A stretch of DNA of 44,438 bases from a virus, in the IMG/VR virus record IMGVR_UViG_3300042305_000935, positions 1 to 44,438 of that record. One strand, written 5' to 3'. This document shows positions 36,201-42,889 of the stretch, in pieces; the first letter of the stretch is position 1; every line of letters starts with the position of its first letter. The notes beneath the pieces are model-generated. The model was not told where the DNA came from and searched no databases. It saw only the letters and a list, made by a program, of their open reading frames with translations. The position numbers and the translations under genes were made by a program.

Positions 36201-38413
36201 GGAGACTCGCCTCGGTTGATGTCCGAACGGAACTGCTTGAACGTCCGGCGGGCTTCAACCGTGTTGGCAACATCACCAAAGCGCTCTCGGTAGAAGTTCC
36301 AAGCCGCCTGCGCTTCGACCTTGGACTGGACGTTGCCCTTGTCGATCTCCTGCAGGACTAGGTCGCTAATCTCAGAGGTGCCCAAACCGCTTGTTCGGCT
36401 GAAGTCCTCGGTCGAAAGGTCGCCCGTAACGAAAGCGCGGATATCGTCGAACTGCCGCTGCTCCGGATACTGGATGATCTCCTGCGGCTTCCCAGCCTGC
36501 GCCTGCGGCCTCTCAGCGCGTGCGGCGGCAGGGGCTGCAGGCTGTTCAGCCTGAACTTTGGGAGCCTCCTGCGCGGCCTCCGGCTTGGGTCTGGGCTGCG
36601 CCAAGATGTCGGCGGCCAGATTGACTCGGCTTTCTCGCGTCTCAGCGGGCGACGGGGCGCGGGAAGGAGTGGGGCGGGCCTCTTCTGCCGGAGCGGCTTC
36701 CTCTACGGGAGCAGCCTCTTCCGTCGGAGGCGCAGCCTCTTCCTCCACAGGCGCGGCTTCCGGCTCAGGGACTTCAGCCTCTTCCTCTGGCTTGACCTTA
36801 GGCTGCCATCGGATGCTGTTGATCGTGCCGTCATTCTCGGCCTCGAGGATCAACTCCTGAATGTCCGGCGGCGGTTCGTCACCCTTGAGCTCGTAGTACT
36901 TGGAAACGCCGCCAAGCACCGCGCCCGTGATGAACGCAGGGAACTGGTTGTTGCGGAGGAGGGACTCCGCGATGGGGACGTACTGCCCTTGGTTGATCAG
37001 GGTTCCACGGATGTTGTCCATCCACAGTTCCTGCAAGGTTTCCGCCGCAACCTCTTCACCACCTTCAGCAAGAGACTGCAGGAGGACGGGCCAGAACTTT
37101 CCGCCAGAGCGGGCGTTGACTCGACCGAGGAATCGAGAGGCCTGATCACCGATCGGGATCGACTCGAACCATCCGGAAGGCGCAGCCTCGACCGAGAACT
37201 TCAGAGCCTTCGAGTAATCAGGCTTTCCGCCCTCGGTCTTGAACTTCTCGAGGCCCTCCGTGTACGCAGAGGTGACCGCGCTAAGCTCACCAAGCTTCGC
37301 CGCAGAAATACGCGCAAGGATGTCGCGGGTGCCCTCTTGAAGAGCGGTTCGCGAGCCAAGGATGTCAACGACCTCGCCGCCGACCGAGACCTTATCGGGA
37401 ACGACGTTGATCGCTCCGGCCTGCGAGCGCGCCTCAAGATACGGAACTAGGTTGCCGCTGCGAGATGTGACGGCCCTTCCGGGAACCTCAGAGATTCCCT
37501 TCTCAAGAAGGTTCGCGGCTCGGCGGCTGGCTCGGGCTTCTCCAACGAAGCCGCCAATGGCTTCGATCGGTCGAAGGGGACCACGGCCAAGCGCGTAGGT
37601 CTCCACAAGGAACGGCACAGTTCCGCCGAGAGCATCGCCAATCTGTGCGAGCGTGGATACCTGATCGATCGGCTTGCGCGGGATGATGTTCTCCGCTTCT
37701 TGGACATCGCGAAGCCGAGCGTTCGCGTAGTCCTCGAGGGAAACAATGTCCAGCTCGCCAACGCCGGGACGCTGCGGAGCGCCTTCCTTCGCAGCGGCGG
37801 TGTTCAGCCGAGAGATCTCATCGTTCGCAGCGCGTCGATACTGCTCATGGATGCCGAGCAGGCCCCTATCGCTGAGGATCTGACGGAACTTAACTTCGAC
37901 TGCGCGCGATTCGGCATCTTCAGCCGAAACTGGCTGATCCTGCGAGGGGCTTACGTCGTAACCGAGAGCGACCCTATTCGGAAGATTGCCCGTAGCGCCG
38001 CGAGTGCGCTCAAACCACGGAGTGCCAGCCTGCTCTTCCTTGACAGCCTTGTAGGCGTCGCTTCGAGCTCGGGTGAACTCGGATGCGTACTGCTGGAACT
38101 CCTCTAGGTCATCCGCAAAAGCCTGCTGCGCCGTGGTGCTGATTGCACCTCCGGGGATCCGGGCAAGCATGCGAGTGACGGCTTCGCCCCACGTCGGCTC
38201 CAGCTTCGTTTCAGGAGCCTTCTGAGCAGGCGGATTGAAGTATTCCTGCAGATCCTTGTAGCGCTCGCCGCGCTTCCGATCTTGCTCCAGCAGACTCTGG
38301 ACGAACGGGTCCAAGTCTTCCGCGCCGGAAGATACTGGCTGGCTGGGCTTCTGCTGCCCAAGGATCTTCGAGACAAACGGATCGAGATCTGAAGATTGGT
38401 CGCTCTGAGCCAT
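27296..38413 (-). CDS. Giant polyvalent protein (3,705 residues) with helicase, ParB/DdrB-like and metallopeptidase domains
   Basis: One frame of 11,118 bases, about a quarter of the genome. N-terminus: two DLDPFV motifs (about 9 and 33), then hydrophobic/amphipathic segments of ejection-type proteins (about 250-520). Linkers: acidic Pro/Ala/Glu (532-638) and PAPAPK repeats (846-884). About 940-985: a small RWDPNAKRW domain (DUF5710/HARP-like). About 1055-1545: SF2/SNF2-type helicase with Walker A GSGKT (K1096), DEAH (1172-1175), SATPFENP and QVAQRNARYG. About 1640-1820: DdrB/ParB-like, with LSGNRRSMAML near 1750. HEVAH at 2169-2173: zincin-type metallopeptidase. About 2540-2700: VGTESGRAFNIRKM polyvalent segment and PAAPAK linker. 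About 3014-3338: long coiled coil. About 3330-3705: LRASLDLS...ASNRAF-like C-terminal domain of phage polyvalent proteins. It follows two ejection-type genes, so it is probably packaged and injected; acts on host DNA or proteins on entry (inference). Confidence 0.85.
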   Translation of the reverse strand: MAQSDQSSDLDPFVSKILGQQKPSQPVSSGAEDLDPFVQSLLEQDRKRGERYKDLQEYFNPPAQKAPETKLEPTWGEAVTRMLARIPGGAISTTAQQAFADDLEEFQQYASEFTRARSDAYKAVKEEQAGTPWFERTRGATGNLPNRVALGYDVSPSQDQPVSAEDAESRAVEVKFRQILSDRGLLGIHEQYRRAANDEISRLNTAAAKEGAPQRPGVGELDIVSLEDYANARLRDVQEAENIIPRKPIDQVSTLAQIGDALGGTVPFLVETYALGRGPLRPIEAIGGFVGEARASRRAANLLEKGISEVPGRAVTSRSGNLVPYLEARSQAGAINVVPDKVSVGGEVVDILGSRTALQEGTRDILARISAAKLGELSAVTSAYTEGLEKFKTEGGKPDYSKALKFSVEAAPSGWFESIPIGDQASRFLGRVNARSGGKFWPVLLQSLAEGGEEVAAETLQELWMDNIRGTLINQGQYVPIAESLLRNNQFPAFITGAVLGGVSKYYELKGDEPPPDIQELILEAENDGTINSIRWQPKVKPEEEAEVPEPEAAPVEEEAAPPTEEAAPVEEAAPAEEARPTPSRAPSPAETRESRVNLAADILAQPRPKPEAAQEAPKVQAEQPAAPAAARAERPQAQAGKPQEIIQYPEQRQFDDIRAFVTGDLSTEDFSRTSGLGTSEISDLVLQEIDKGNVQSKVEAQAAWNFYRERFGDVANTVEARRTFKQFRSDINRGESPFLTYETSPESVSLMQGARQQMEQRAKTEAPVSAPAPTTVETVAPPAGKPAKPPTELQTRLQKYAQESHPDLADQILPSISSGTIRSIEQIEGEVKRLRGGPKTVTPPQQPAPTPAPAPKPKPAPAPKPAPAPKPAPAPKPAPAPAPAPGPAFEPQTTSGLPPQTVPVETPKPVQGAEQPKGTDQARDDLSVLGIKVDVSDGSILLHGKTFDHKDAIRQAGFRWDPNAKRWKTPESNAQAALEAVTAKLADRIAAARDQQQGAAGTAEGSEGRRRLSARDIEIGELRRAAEQRPDRSRLDRPIGEIIGDDTRSVLNRGAAFGIPDFVLAEQAEDVARIASAYDNGSKMFLLASDPGSGKTFVLGGAIQELNKRLRQTPGKKRIVYVTLRNELISQNKDDLSPFDAGNVEFVTYPGIRDNIDEVISVGPIDVLIFDEAHQIKNMDDEDEGGSQQAKAARKIIENSKFTIFSSATPFENPVQSAYLKPTGIFDPFKTEKDSGFRIFAEAYGAVVSGKSLKWNRGPTSDANASAARNFFVREGVFTTRPIRLPAGMVDSRMATVPIPDEIKILYNNLAEAYAATYPKDDSKPKNNVVRAWFSNYQKRVLEASKIESAANEAISAVRRGRFAILFVETKADRKIDIDKWEEREAEYRAEKAMAKMMMRDIPKRKDYGLPPEGVVEIFLNYRAMTGLSKIELPSTPTELSDRLKSAGISDIALFHGDVGESQAAQNLADWKEGRKRVIIATMAKGGTGLSLHDKVGNHPSTQIVINMPWTATQVKQVAQRNARYGLRSEAEIVFLFNDQIDYERKLAARVGGRMADMGAAVYGSTLKEAERLENFDLEEDPFSKVDDVAPTLVVVSKEEGKRGAAKVIEGMQPEEPPAVETPKPLKPKKAKRPKEPSESGWNKERPRGLVGSKTSILMADNRRLDAEWEIIEASELEPSHLPFEDFKPNPLGDKNEAARDYKNDPELQNLVAGISGNQMTPERVVTDIQVPTEGAPILAPDNSVLSGNRRSMAMLITYGMAEGQRPSVLIANSNPEANAQRLRQYVIDNSARFGIDSAKVAAMKNPVLVRRISFETAGKPGELSRSFNIGTMATTTPESMALSRASKIDFSAAVAISRAIGDGTLATALDNKGSRSEIIKVLSDSGAITPNEAVRMIKTDPSGNQSITPEAAKEIERLILAVVAGDIQTMRMMTPDTTQKLMRALPDIMRIKFAWEGFTPTLSLAVDAIAAKNSIQASSGKGIVTIRDTMRQPPIDPTARTEQWRNNPDAIILAEAIEGYKPTELASKLASIGEVAYDKLQNQGSLFGGGGALESVEDAFRRELKISYVEPRPTPQKTDHRAKNWVGDWYSTAGTKDVRGILQQVINTESTDKDSGFGAIAAAILETGSDRLQQSITLGKDFRENTPRNIGQPMSLKSDSTTEVVLHEVAHGVTIDVVAAFNLASGSPKMESGEYMSRVREQIKPGAKNPEGVTSQQADGARLVFKAYVAAWEAYVKQHGKKAPSKKAKMPSEDRSALQGGTINSELSTRFKGPFNYYMSNVDEFIAGSLTDVEFQNWLNTVKYPDARKPSAWRAFVNAVGKILGIPVESGSVLEAVLEGSNAIATANPNNIAVEAPAIETGGLYAAQAANAGDIETAQRMVDEAAKSAGIITAKGPERFFAPPRDPDEEVEGTPEDPPSELPDESEAKVPDFATRVVTNADSGMYIEPGPVGIKNASMRELFRRMGLEFFEDHVPIKWEESFGAAMAQFSRNPYSGAELVKQLVAQARPTTTQETALLALELNRLLNSRDDLMRRYIKDPTPELKSALDDANNDLETFGMVTKAVGTESGRAFNIRKMMVNRDYSLAVMEARATAALAQVRDNMTAEVYKAELARALAAAKESYERIKQAEMAQLERRLRAEMEFRTGILEDEVAALKAEIEARPARKPAAPAKPAAPAKPAAPAKPAAPAKPAAPAQSDEAQLDALGITDPIIRAALMAAKRKLDNLKSGTASAPPREDELNVFDQAYVELARAYVKRGLSVNEFIDNTLKYIGGFSSATESVFQIWTIAGGSIDKSIVEQIEQRIRAETPAAPSMATPEAPKPARKTPSKGGPTVPLDEELFTREVFIERVSDIVNDRGYADLEVWEKRRLRSLMRKYALELINEDLEITSKQIVSELHSIVSELHSSTVGQMPEITIEQTADIFSGYGDYRPPTKNEAEIKLAQSVGETRESAKLRDVQADIAPMLTGIGRVGPSDLQRSITRDWRILAKKKGLNSQSEYNVKGALEAAKTRVRNEIVDLDAAIEAKEKLNRGRREIEADPELKLLREQLAAKREVHNALHAKDNQIEALEKKLEDLQKTLASEDRLRAANPFKALSPEAQKLQDQVREVQSQLEARRKTDPERRLRRAESIMRSRLEALRKRIEKRDFKRSVARTKDQILNDKVEKRAALEALVGMSPEAKRMLGELDALEAEAEAMRSEMNPKLSPEDRARKNYLARKAKERQKWLDISAEMDATGKPYDAPKRTERKKSPEEIAADIEANAAKREALEKNQEIIDRNKTRLQKALTILAASRDLITALRASLDLSMVFTQSVFVTIGNLKRAPKWISDAIKAGMSESYFQTEQAKLRDFVDKKYADSGLDLSEVDGDPTKAEEMLRSRLAEKLPFIGPMIRGSNRAFNLYLNQQRVWQLDTIVSSAPADVSKDEIRSIAGFVNIATGRGVTESVDAAIQRATKMQTRRAFTNVIQFLGYALWAPKLYLSRVQLILMPLKVAGLNVTGDKGNTKFVRKEIAKMYGKAAMGYAAVRLATYMFALAMDEEDEIKFFDDPRSSSFGQMQIGDVRVDYMGGLAQFATLMARVTSGQKMTRSGKIVPIRGKLGFGQDDAYDVLADFARTKFTPPIGIMVDYLSGTNIIGEERKFGADPEKIWTLSQYFLPISGVEIIETMREDGFLYGAIKAPLTSLGIRINKEQQRRSYLY
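29677..29718 (-). repeat. 21-bp tandem duplication adding one heptad
   Basis: Two exact 21-base units (29677-29697, 29698-29718) in the giant gene encode IVSELHS twice in a row. Twenty-one bases is one helical heptad, so the duplication extends an amphipathic helix without breaking frame or phase. It looks recent because the units are identical. Confidence 0.85.
30315..30404 (-). repeat. 18-bp tandem repeat coding PAAPAK linker
   Basis: Five 18-base units, the first four identical (GCGGGCGCAGCAGGCTTG on the plus strand), encode (PAAPAK)5 at about residues 2670-2700 of the giant protein. It is a flexible linker between the polyvalent segment and the following domain, and a likely site of length change. 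Confidence 0.9.
35769..35840 (-). repeat. 18-bp tandem repeat coding PAPAPK linker
   Basis: Four identical 18-base units (GGCGCAGGCGCGGGCTTG on the plus strand), with degenerate copies on either side, encode PAPAPK repeats at about residues 857-882 of the giant protein. The unit length equals that of the PAAPAK array although the sequence differs. It separates the N-terminal virion-type part from the helicase part. Confidence 0.9.
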
Positions 38414-38424
38414 CTTGCGAGAGT

Positions 38425-39966
38425 CTATTTCCTGTTAGCTGCCTCCGCAAGCTGCTTCAGAATCAGTTTCTTGCGCTCCTCGGGCATGGCATCGAACTCT
38501 GCCTGCTGCTCAGGTGTCAGGTTCAACATGCCGCTTTCGAGCTTGGAAAGCTCCTCGCTCTTGCCGACGACTGACTCGGCAGAACGCCTAGAAATAACAA
38601 TGTCCTTTGCGATCTTTTCTGTCAGCCTAGAAAGGACTTGCTCGTCGGACAAAGAGGCGTACTCTTCCGGCTGCTGTTCCCTGAGATATTGATAGTATTC
38701 CTTGCGAGTTTTAATGTTGCTGTTCGCTTGAGCATTAGCCTTGTAAAGATCATCGATTTGCTTCGCGGCCTCCTTGTAAACGTCTTCCGATAGCTTCCCG
38801 ACCCTCGCGGATTCCTTCTCGGCGGTTTCTTGGGCCTGCTTCTCGGTCGCCGTCTGGCGCGCTTGGTTGGCCCTGATTTCGGCTTCGGCCATTCCAGCAA
38901 ACGAGCCCGCCATTCGAGCGCTGGCCTGCTCCCTAGCGACCGCCTTCATACGGGCGTTGTCCTGCTCGTTCTGCAGCATCTGCGCGAGCTGCGACTGAGT
39001 AACCCAGACCTTCTGGTCCGCAGCTCCGGCCTCACCCTTTACCGTATAAGGGACGTATCCGTTGGCAAACTGCGTCATGTCAGCGATGGCCTGCGTCGGA
39101 TCGACCTTGCTGCCCCTGAACATCAGGGATCGCTGGATGGCCTCGATTGCTGCTCGATTGGGATGGTTGTCCCATTGCCCACCAGCCTTCAAGCCATTTA
39201 CAACGCCAGCCGCCTGCTCAAGCGCTGCGGGGAGTTGGGCAATCCGGAACTCCTCCGTCTCGATCGCATCGCGCATGGCGGCGACTTCGTTGGCGAGGAG
39301 CTTTGACTCTTCGTACTGCTTGTCGGGGGTCAGGGACGACAGCATGTCGAAGCGTCGTCGCATGTCCTCCATCTGAGGCTTGTACTTTTGCGACAACCCG
39401 TTTTGGTTGTAGTCGAGCGCCATGTCGCCAAAAGCCGACTGGGCACCCTCGACGGAAGCGCGCAGCTTGCGGTTGCGGACAACCTTATCCAAGCCCTCCA
39501 AGTACTTCGGCTGGAGATCCGCCGGGAGCGTCTTTGCGTAGTCGATGCCACGCTGGTACTCAGCGTCGATCGCTGACTCGTCGATGGCACCTCCCTTGGT
39601 GAACGAGCCCCAGTTATCACCGTAGCTATCAGCGGTCTTCGGAGTCGGAGCTGCCTGCAGTTCCGCTAAGTTGACAGCCGCTTCTGCGCCCTTTACGCGC
39701 AGATCATCGGCCATAGCTCGGTCGGACTGACGCCATCCTTGCTCTTGGCGAGCCCAAGACTGGCGCTCGGATGCCATCTGCATCGACTGCTCTTTAGCAG
39801 CCATGTCCTGCTTGAGAGCCTGCTCCTCGAGACCAGCTCGTTTGAGCTGAGTGCCAGTCATCAGGCCCTTAATGATCTTGTCATCAAGCCCGCTCCATGC
39901 ATCCATCGTCTGCTGGAACGGAGCAGTTTGCTCTTGCTGTTGATTGAAGCGGGGAATGATCGGCAT
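38425..39966 (-). CDS. Ejection-type internal virion protein, Gln/Glu-rich coiled coil
   Basis: A 513-residue, Gln/Ala/Glu-rich, almost fully helical protein (QLKRAGLEEQALKQDMAAKE, RMKAVAREQASARMAGSFAG, RQTATEKQAQETAEKESARV). No signal peptide or enzyme motif. In podoviruses, two or three such helical proteins encoded between tail genes and a very large protein are the internal core/ejection proteins that form a channel through the cell envelope. It starts four bases after the previous gene stop and precedes the giant gene by 11 bases, matching the order of T7 gp14-gp15-gp16 or P22 gp7-gp20-gp16. Confidence 0.7.
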   Translation of the reverse strand: MPIIPRFNQQQEQTAPFQQTMDAWSGLDDKIIKGLMTGTQLKRAGLEEQALKQDMAAKEQSMQMASERQSWARQEQGWRQSDRAMADDLRVKGAEAAVNLAELQAAPTPKTADSYGDNWGSFTKGGAIDESAIDAEYQRGIDYAKTLPADLQPKYLEGLDKVVRNRKLRASVEGAQSAFGDMALDYNQNGLSQKYKPQMEDMRRRFDMLSSLTPDKQYEESKLLANEVAAMRDAIETEEFRIAQLPAALEQAAGVVNGLKAGGQWDNHPNRAAIEAIQRSLMFRGSKVDPTQAIADMTQFANGYVPYTVKGEAGAADQKVWVTQSQLAQMLQNEQDNARMKAVAREQASARMAGSFAGMAEAEIRANQARQTATEKQAQETAEKESARVGKLSEDVYKEAAKQIDDLYKANAQANSNIKTRKEYYQYLREQQPEEYASLSDEQVLSRLTEKIAKDIVISRRSAESVVGKSEELSKLESGMLNLTPEQQAEFDAMPEERKKLILKQLAEAANRK

Positions 39967-39969
39967 GGC

Positions 39970-40725
39970 TTAGCTCGTACGGAAGGACTGATACACGTTG
40001 GCAGGAGACTGCGATTGAGATAGCCAATAGGCATTTGCGGCAGCGCCCGGGCCTGCGGCGGGTGCAGCGCCGCCGCCCATCATCGCGCTCATCCCATAGA
40101 ACTGTCCGAAAGTACCTAGCGCCTGTCCAAGGGTTTGCCCGAAAGCAGCCGTACTGCTGAACTTCGCAGGCTTGTCTCGCAGCAGGTTGATGTAGTTCTC
40201 CATCGTATTCTGCTTGGCCCCGTATGCAGAAGCTTGGTACGAGCCAAGAGACTGCAGGGCTGACGACTTCGCCATCGCCTGCTGCTGCGCTAGACCAGCA
40301 CGCATCTGCCCGACCTGCGCGTTCACGTTCATAAGATTCCGCGACAGATCGCTTGAGATACCTCGCTGTGCGTTGTCGAAAGCCGTCGTACCGTACAAGC
40401 CTCGGCTGATCATCGACTGCTGCATTCCAGCCGTCGCCTGCTTCGCTTGACCAAGCGCAGTTCGACGCGCTGCGGCTCCGATGCCGCCAAGATTCCTCGC
40501 TGCTTCCGCATAGCCCTGATCGATTGCTCCCAGAGCGCCCTGCATGCTGCGCTCGCCTCGGGTGAGGTAGGAGTTGGGGTCATTCATAAAATCCCCGTAG
40601 ATACCAAGAGCCTGTTTGTGCAAGCCCCGTTGTTCCGCAGCGCGTTTCTTAGCTGCGCTAGAGCCGAGCAGGCCACCAAGAATTTGACCTCCAGCGGCCA
40701 ATCCACCAGCAATAAGGAACGGCAT
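39970..40725 (-). CDS. Ejection-type protein with hydrophobic N-terminus
   Basis: A 251-residue protein. The N-terminal LIAGGLAAGGQILGGLLGSS is a Gly/Ala-rich hydrophobic segment as in T7 gp14 and P22 gp7, which insert in the envelope; then amphipathic helices (RRTALGQAKQATAGMQQSMI, GQMRAGLAQQQAMAKSSALQ) and a Gly/Ala-rich C-terminus. No enzyme motif. Position right before the helical 513-residue protein supports an ejection role. Confidence 0.7.
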   Translation of the reverse strand: MPFLIAGGLAAGGQILGGLLGSSAAKKRAAEQRGLHKQALGIYGDFMNDPNSYLTRGERSMQGALGAIDQGYAEAARNLGGIGAAARRTALGQAKQATAGMQQSMISRGLYGTTAFDNAQRGISSDLSRNLMNVNAQVGQMRAGLAQQQAMAKSSALQSLGSYQASAYGAKQNTMENYINLLRDKPAKFSSTAAFGQTLGQALGTFGQFYGMSAMMGGGAAPAAGPGAAANAYWLSQSQSPANVYQSFRTS

Positions 40726-40727
40726 AA

Positions 40728-41912
40728 CTATCTCTCCGTGAAGTTGAACTGCCCGTGGAGCGTCACACCGGACGACGACACGGACTTGTGAAACATATGC
40801 AGGTTCGCGCCCGTGTAGATCTTCACGCCGGGCGACGGGAACACATACTCGTAGCCGTTGTTGACCACGTTGTTCGTGAAGCCGCAGATGGGACGTGCCA
40901 CGATCAGCGAGATCGAGCCAGCTCCAAGCGAGGTGTTCAGCGTGATGCTCTGGATCGACTGCACGCCATCATCGCCAGCAGCAAGCTGGAACCAAACCAC
41001 GGTGCCGATGACGGCTGACGGCGGGATCTGGTCTCCAGCCGTAGCAATTAGCGTGGCCGTGCGAGATCCCGTGCCGCCCGAGTTGGTGTAGGTGATCGTG
41101 GAGTTGCTGATCGCAGCAGCGTTCGTAGACGCAGCCGTGAACAACATACCGATCATGCAACCCTCGCCATTCACCGTGCCGTTGATATCGCGGGCAGGGA
41201 AGGCCACCGAGTTCACAGTCTGCGACGTAGTGGTTGTCACGACCAATCCCGTGTTCACCCAGAGGATGTCCATGAGCATCGGGAAGCAGGTCGCCTGAAC
41301 CGTGGTCAGCGCACGGTCCAAGTAGATCGTTCCAGTCGGAGTCCACAACGGGACGCAACCTGTGTCCGCAGCCGTCATGCCATTCGTGGCTCGACCTGCT
41401 ACGCCGGGTGTGCCGGGGCTCCACGCACCCGGCATACCGTTGTCCTTGGCGAACGAGTACCAGTAAGACGTACCTTCGCTTGCCGTGCCCGTCTTGTAGT
41501 AGTGGATCGGGCGCGTGCCCGACACCGCCTCCTTCTCAGGGTTCGCGGTACGGATGCGGCCTTGCGCGTCAAACACGTTCCAGCCGCGCCCGTCCACATA
41601 CTGAGCGGTGTGGCTTGACTCCAACAGCGCCACGAACACGACGTACTCCGTGCCGCCGACATCCTTCTTGACTTTGATGGTCTGGGATGCGGTGTTCTTG
41701 TTCGTGACCGACACCTGCTTGATCTGCCGCTGCGTCGAAGCAGCAGGAGCAGCCGCGATGGTGGTCGTGGTAGCCGAGGCTACGTTCCCCTGATTAGATC
41801 CCGGAGCGATGTCCGTCGTCGTGATATCGACGTAGGAGCAGGTCCAGTCCGTCGATGACGAGGTGCTGGTTTCCAGCTCAAGCGAATGATTTGTGCCAGT
41901 CAGGAGGATCAT
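40728..41912 (-). CDS. Virion structural protein, beta-rich
   Basis: A 394-residue protein from ATG 41912 (ATGA overlap). N-terminal phrase LLTGTNHSLELETSTSSSTD followed by APAASTQRQIKQVSVTNKNT and QYVDGRGWNVFDAQGRIRTA, a pattern I know from phage virion proteins with a repeated 'NNTT...APAASTQR...YVDG-GW-V-D' form. The rest is Thr/Ser-rich beta (TGLVVTTTTSQTVNSVAFPA). Between a fibre-like gene and ejection genes; probably part of the tail tip or a fibre. Confidence 0.6.
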   Translation of the reverse strand: MILLTGTNHSLELETSTSSSTDWTCSYVDITTTDIAPGSNQGNVASATTTTIAAAPAASTQRQIKQVSVTNKNTASQTIKVKKDVGGTEYVVFVALLESSHTAQYVDGRGWNVFDAQGRIRTANPEKEAVSGTRPIHYYKTGTASEGTSYWYSFAKDNGMPGAWSPGTPGVAGRATNGMTAADTGCVPLWTPTGTIYLDRALTTVQATCFPMLMDILWVNTGLVVTTTTSQTVNSVAFPARDINGTVNGEGCMIGMLFTAASTNAAAISNSTITYTNSGGTGSRTATLIATAGDQIPPSAVIGTVVWFQLAAGDDGVQSIQSITLNTSLGAGSISLIVARPICGFTNNVVNNGYEYVFPSPGVKIYTGANLHMFHKSVSSSGVTLHGQFNFTER

Positions 41913-42889
41913 ATGCGGAGGCTGACAATCCTTTGGATAGATCCTACAGAACCGCCGCCGGACACGGTAGCCCAAGTCTGGTCGCCGCGCAGGTATGTCG
42001 AGGCACTAGCCGTGCCACTCGCGAGGTACTGGGTGCCGATGAGGTTGGGCACATCGTTCGTTCGGCCCGGACCCATGACGAGGATTTCTCCAGTATTAGC
42101 ATGGACCCTAAAGACTCTGGCGATGTTCTGCACCAGATCGGTAGAGGCAGTCGGTCGCGTGGGCGTGAGCCCGCCTCCGGGTGCGACATACAGCGGTGAG
42201 TTGATGGTGTACGAGCCCGTGTCAAGGCCACGAATCACACCCAAGGCGACGGCGAAGCCCTCGCCATTATTCAGCAGCTCGGCCTCTAGCAAACCGATGG
42301 CGGGCATCTTTCCGGACACCGAACTGTCCGAGGCGGACACTTCTACCTCGCCGCTTGCCCCGACCGCCCCCGTCACGTACACAGGGTACGCCTTCGGGAT
42401 CGTCGAGCCGCTGGTGTTCTTGACGGGGAAGCGGACGCTCTCAATGTGCGCCCAAGTGCGGTCCCCGCGCAGGAAGGTGCTGTCATCCGCCGTCCCAGAG
42501 CCCAGCATCGCATCCGTGATAGTCAGCGAGCTAGAGTTGACCGTCCAAGTGGACCCGTCATCGGACACGGTGATCCCACCGTAGTCCTTGTCCGCCACGG
42601 ACATTTCGTAGATGACTTTGTCGCTGGACGGAATGTCCGCTTGGCGGATCGTTACGCTCGACGTAGGCGAGAGGTCGATGCCGCCACGGTTCGCGATAAC
42701 CGTTCCAGCGGTGGATAGAGCAATCGAACCTGCTCCCGTTCCGCCAGAACCACCACTAGTCGCACCAGTCGTAGAAGTGGCCGAACGTGACTCAGCAGCT
42801 TGGATACGGGCGTTTCGCTCATAGCGAGGGTCATCATAGGCATACCCTCGAGCTATGTTGCTAACGCGCCCGATCTTCTTGCGAGCCAC
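41909..42889 (-). CDS. Tail fibre-like protein with YLRGDQTWA repeats
   Basis: A 326-residue protein starting at GTG 42889, which overlaps the TAG of the hub gene as TAGTG. Two copies of a fibre-type repeat are visible: GTADDSTFLRGDRTWAHIES (about 150) and GTASASTYLRGDQTWATVSG (about 295), the 'ASxxTxLRGDxTWA' motif common in phage fibre shafts/tips. A Gly/Ser/Thr-rich N-terminal part (ATSTTGATSGGSGGTGAGSI) may attach it to the hub. The product is a likely receptor-binding or fibre protein. Confidence 0.75.
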   Translation of the reverse strand: MARKKIGRVSNIARGYAYDDPRYERNARIQAAESRSATSTTGATSGGSGGTGAGSIALSTAGTVIANRGGIDLSPTSSVTIRQADIPSSDKVIYEMSVADKDYGGITVSDDGSTWTVNSSSLTITDAMLGSGTADDSTFLRGDRTWAHIESVRFPVKNTSGSTIPKAYPVYVTGAVGASGEVEVSASDSSVSGKMPAIGLLEAELLNNGEGFAVALGVIRGLDTGSYTINSPLYVAPGGGLTPTRPTASTDLVQNIARVFRVHANTGEILVMGPGRTNDVPNLIGTQYLASGTASASTYLRGDQTWATVSGGGSVGSIQRIVSLRI

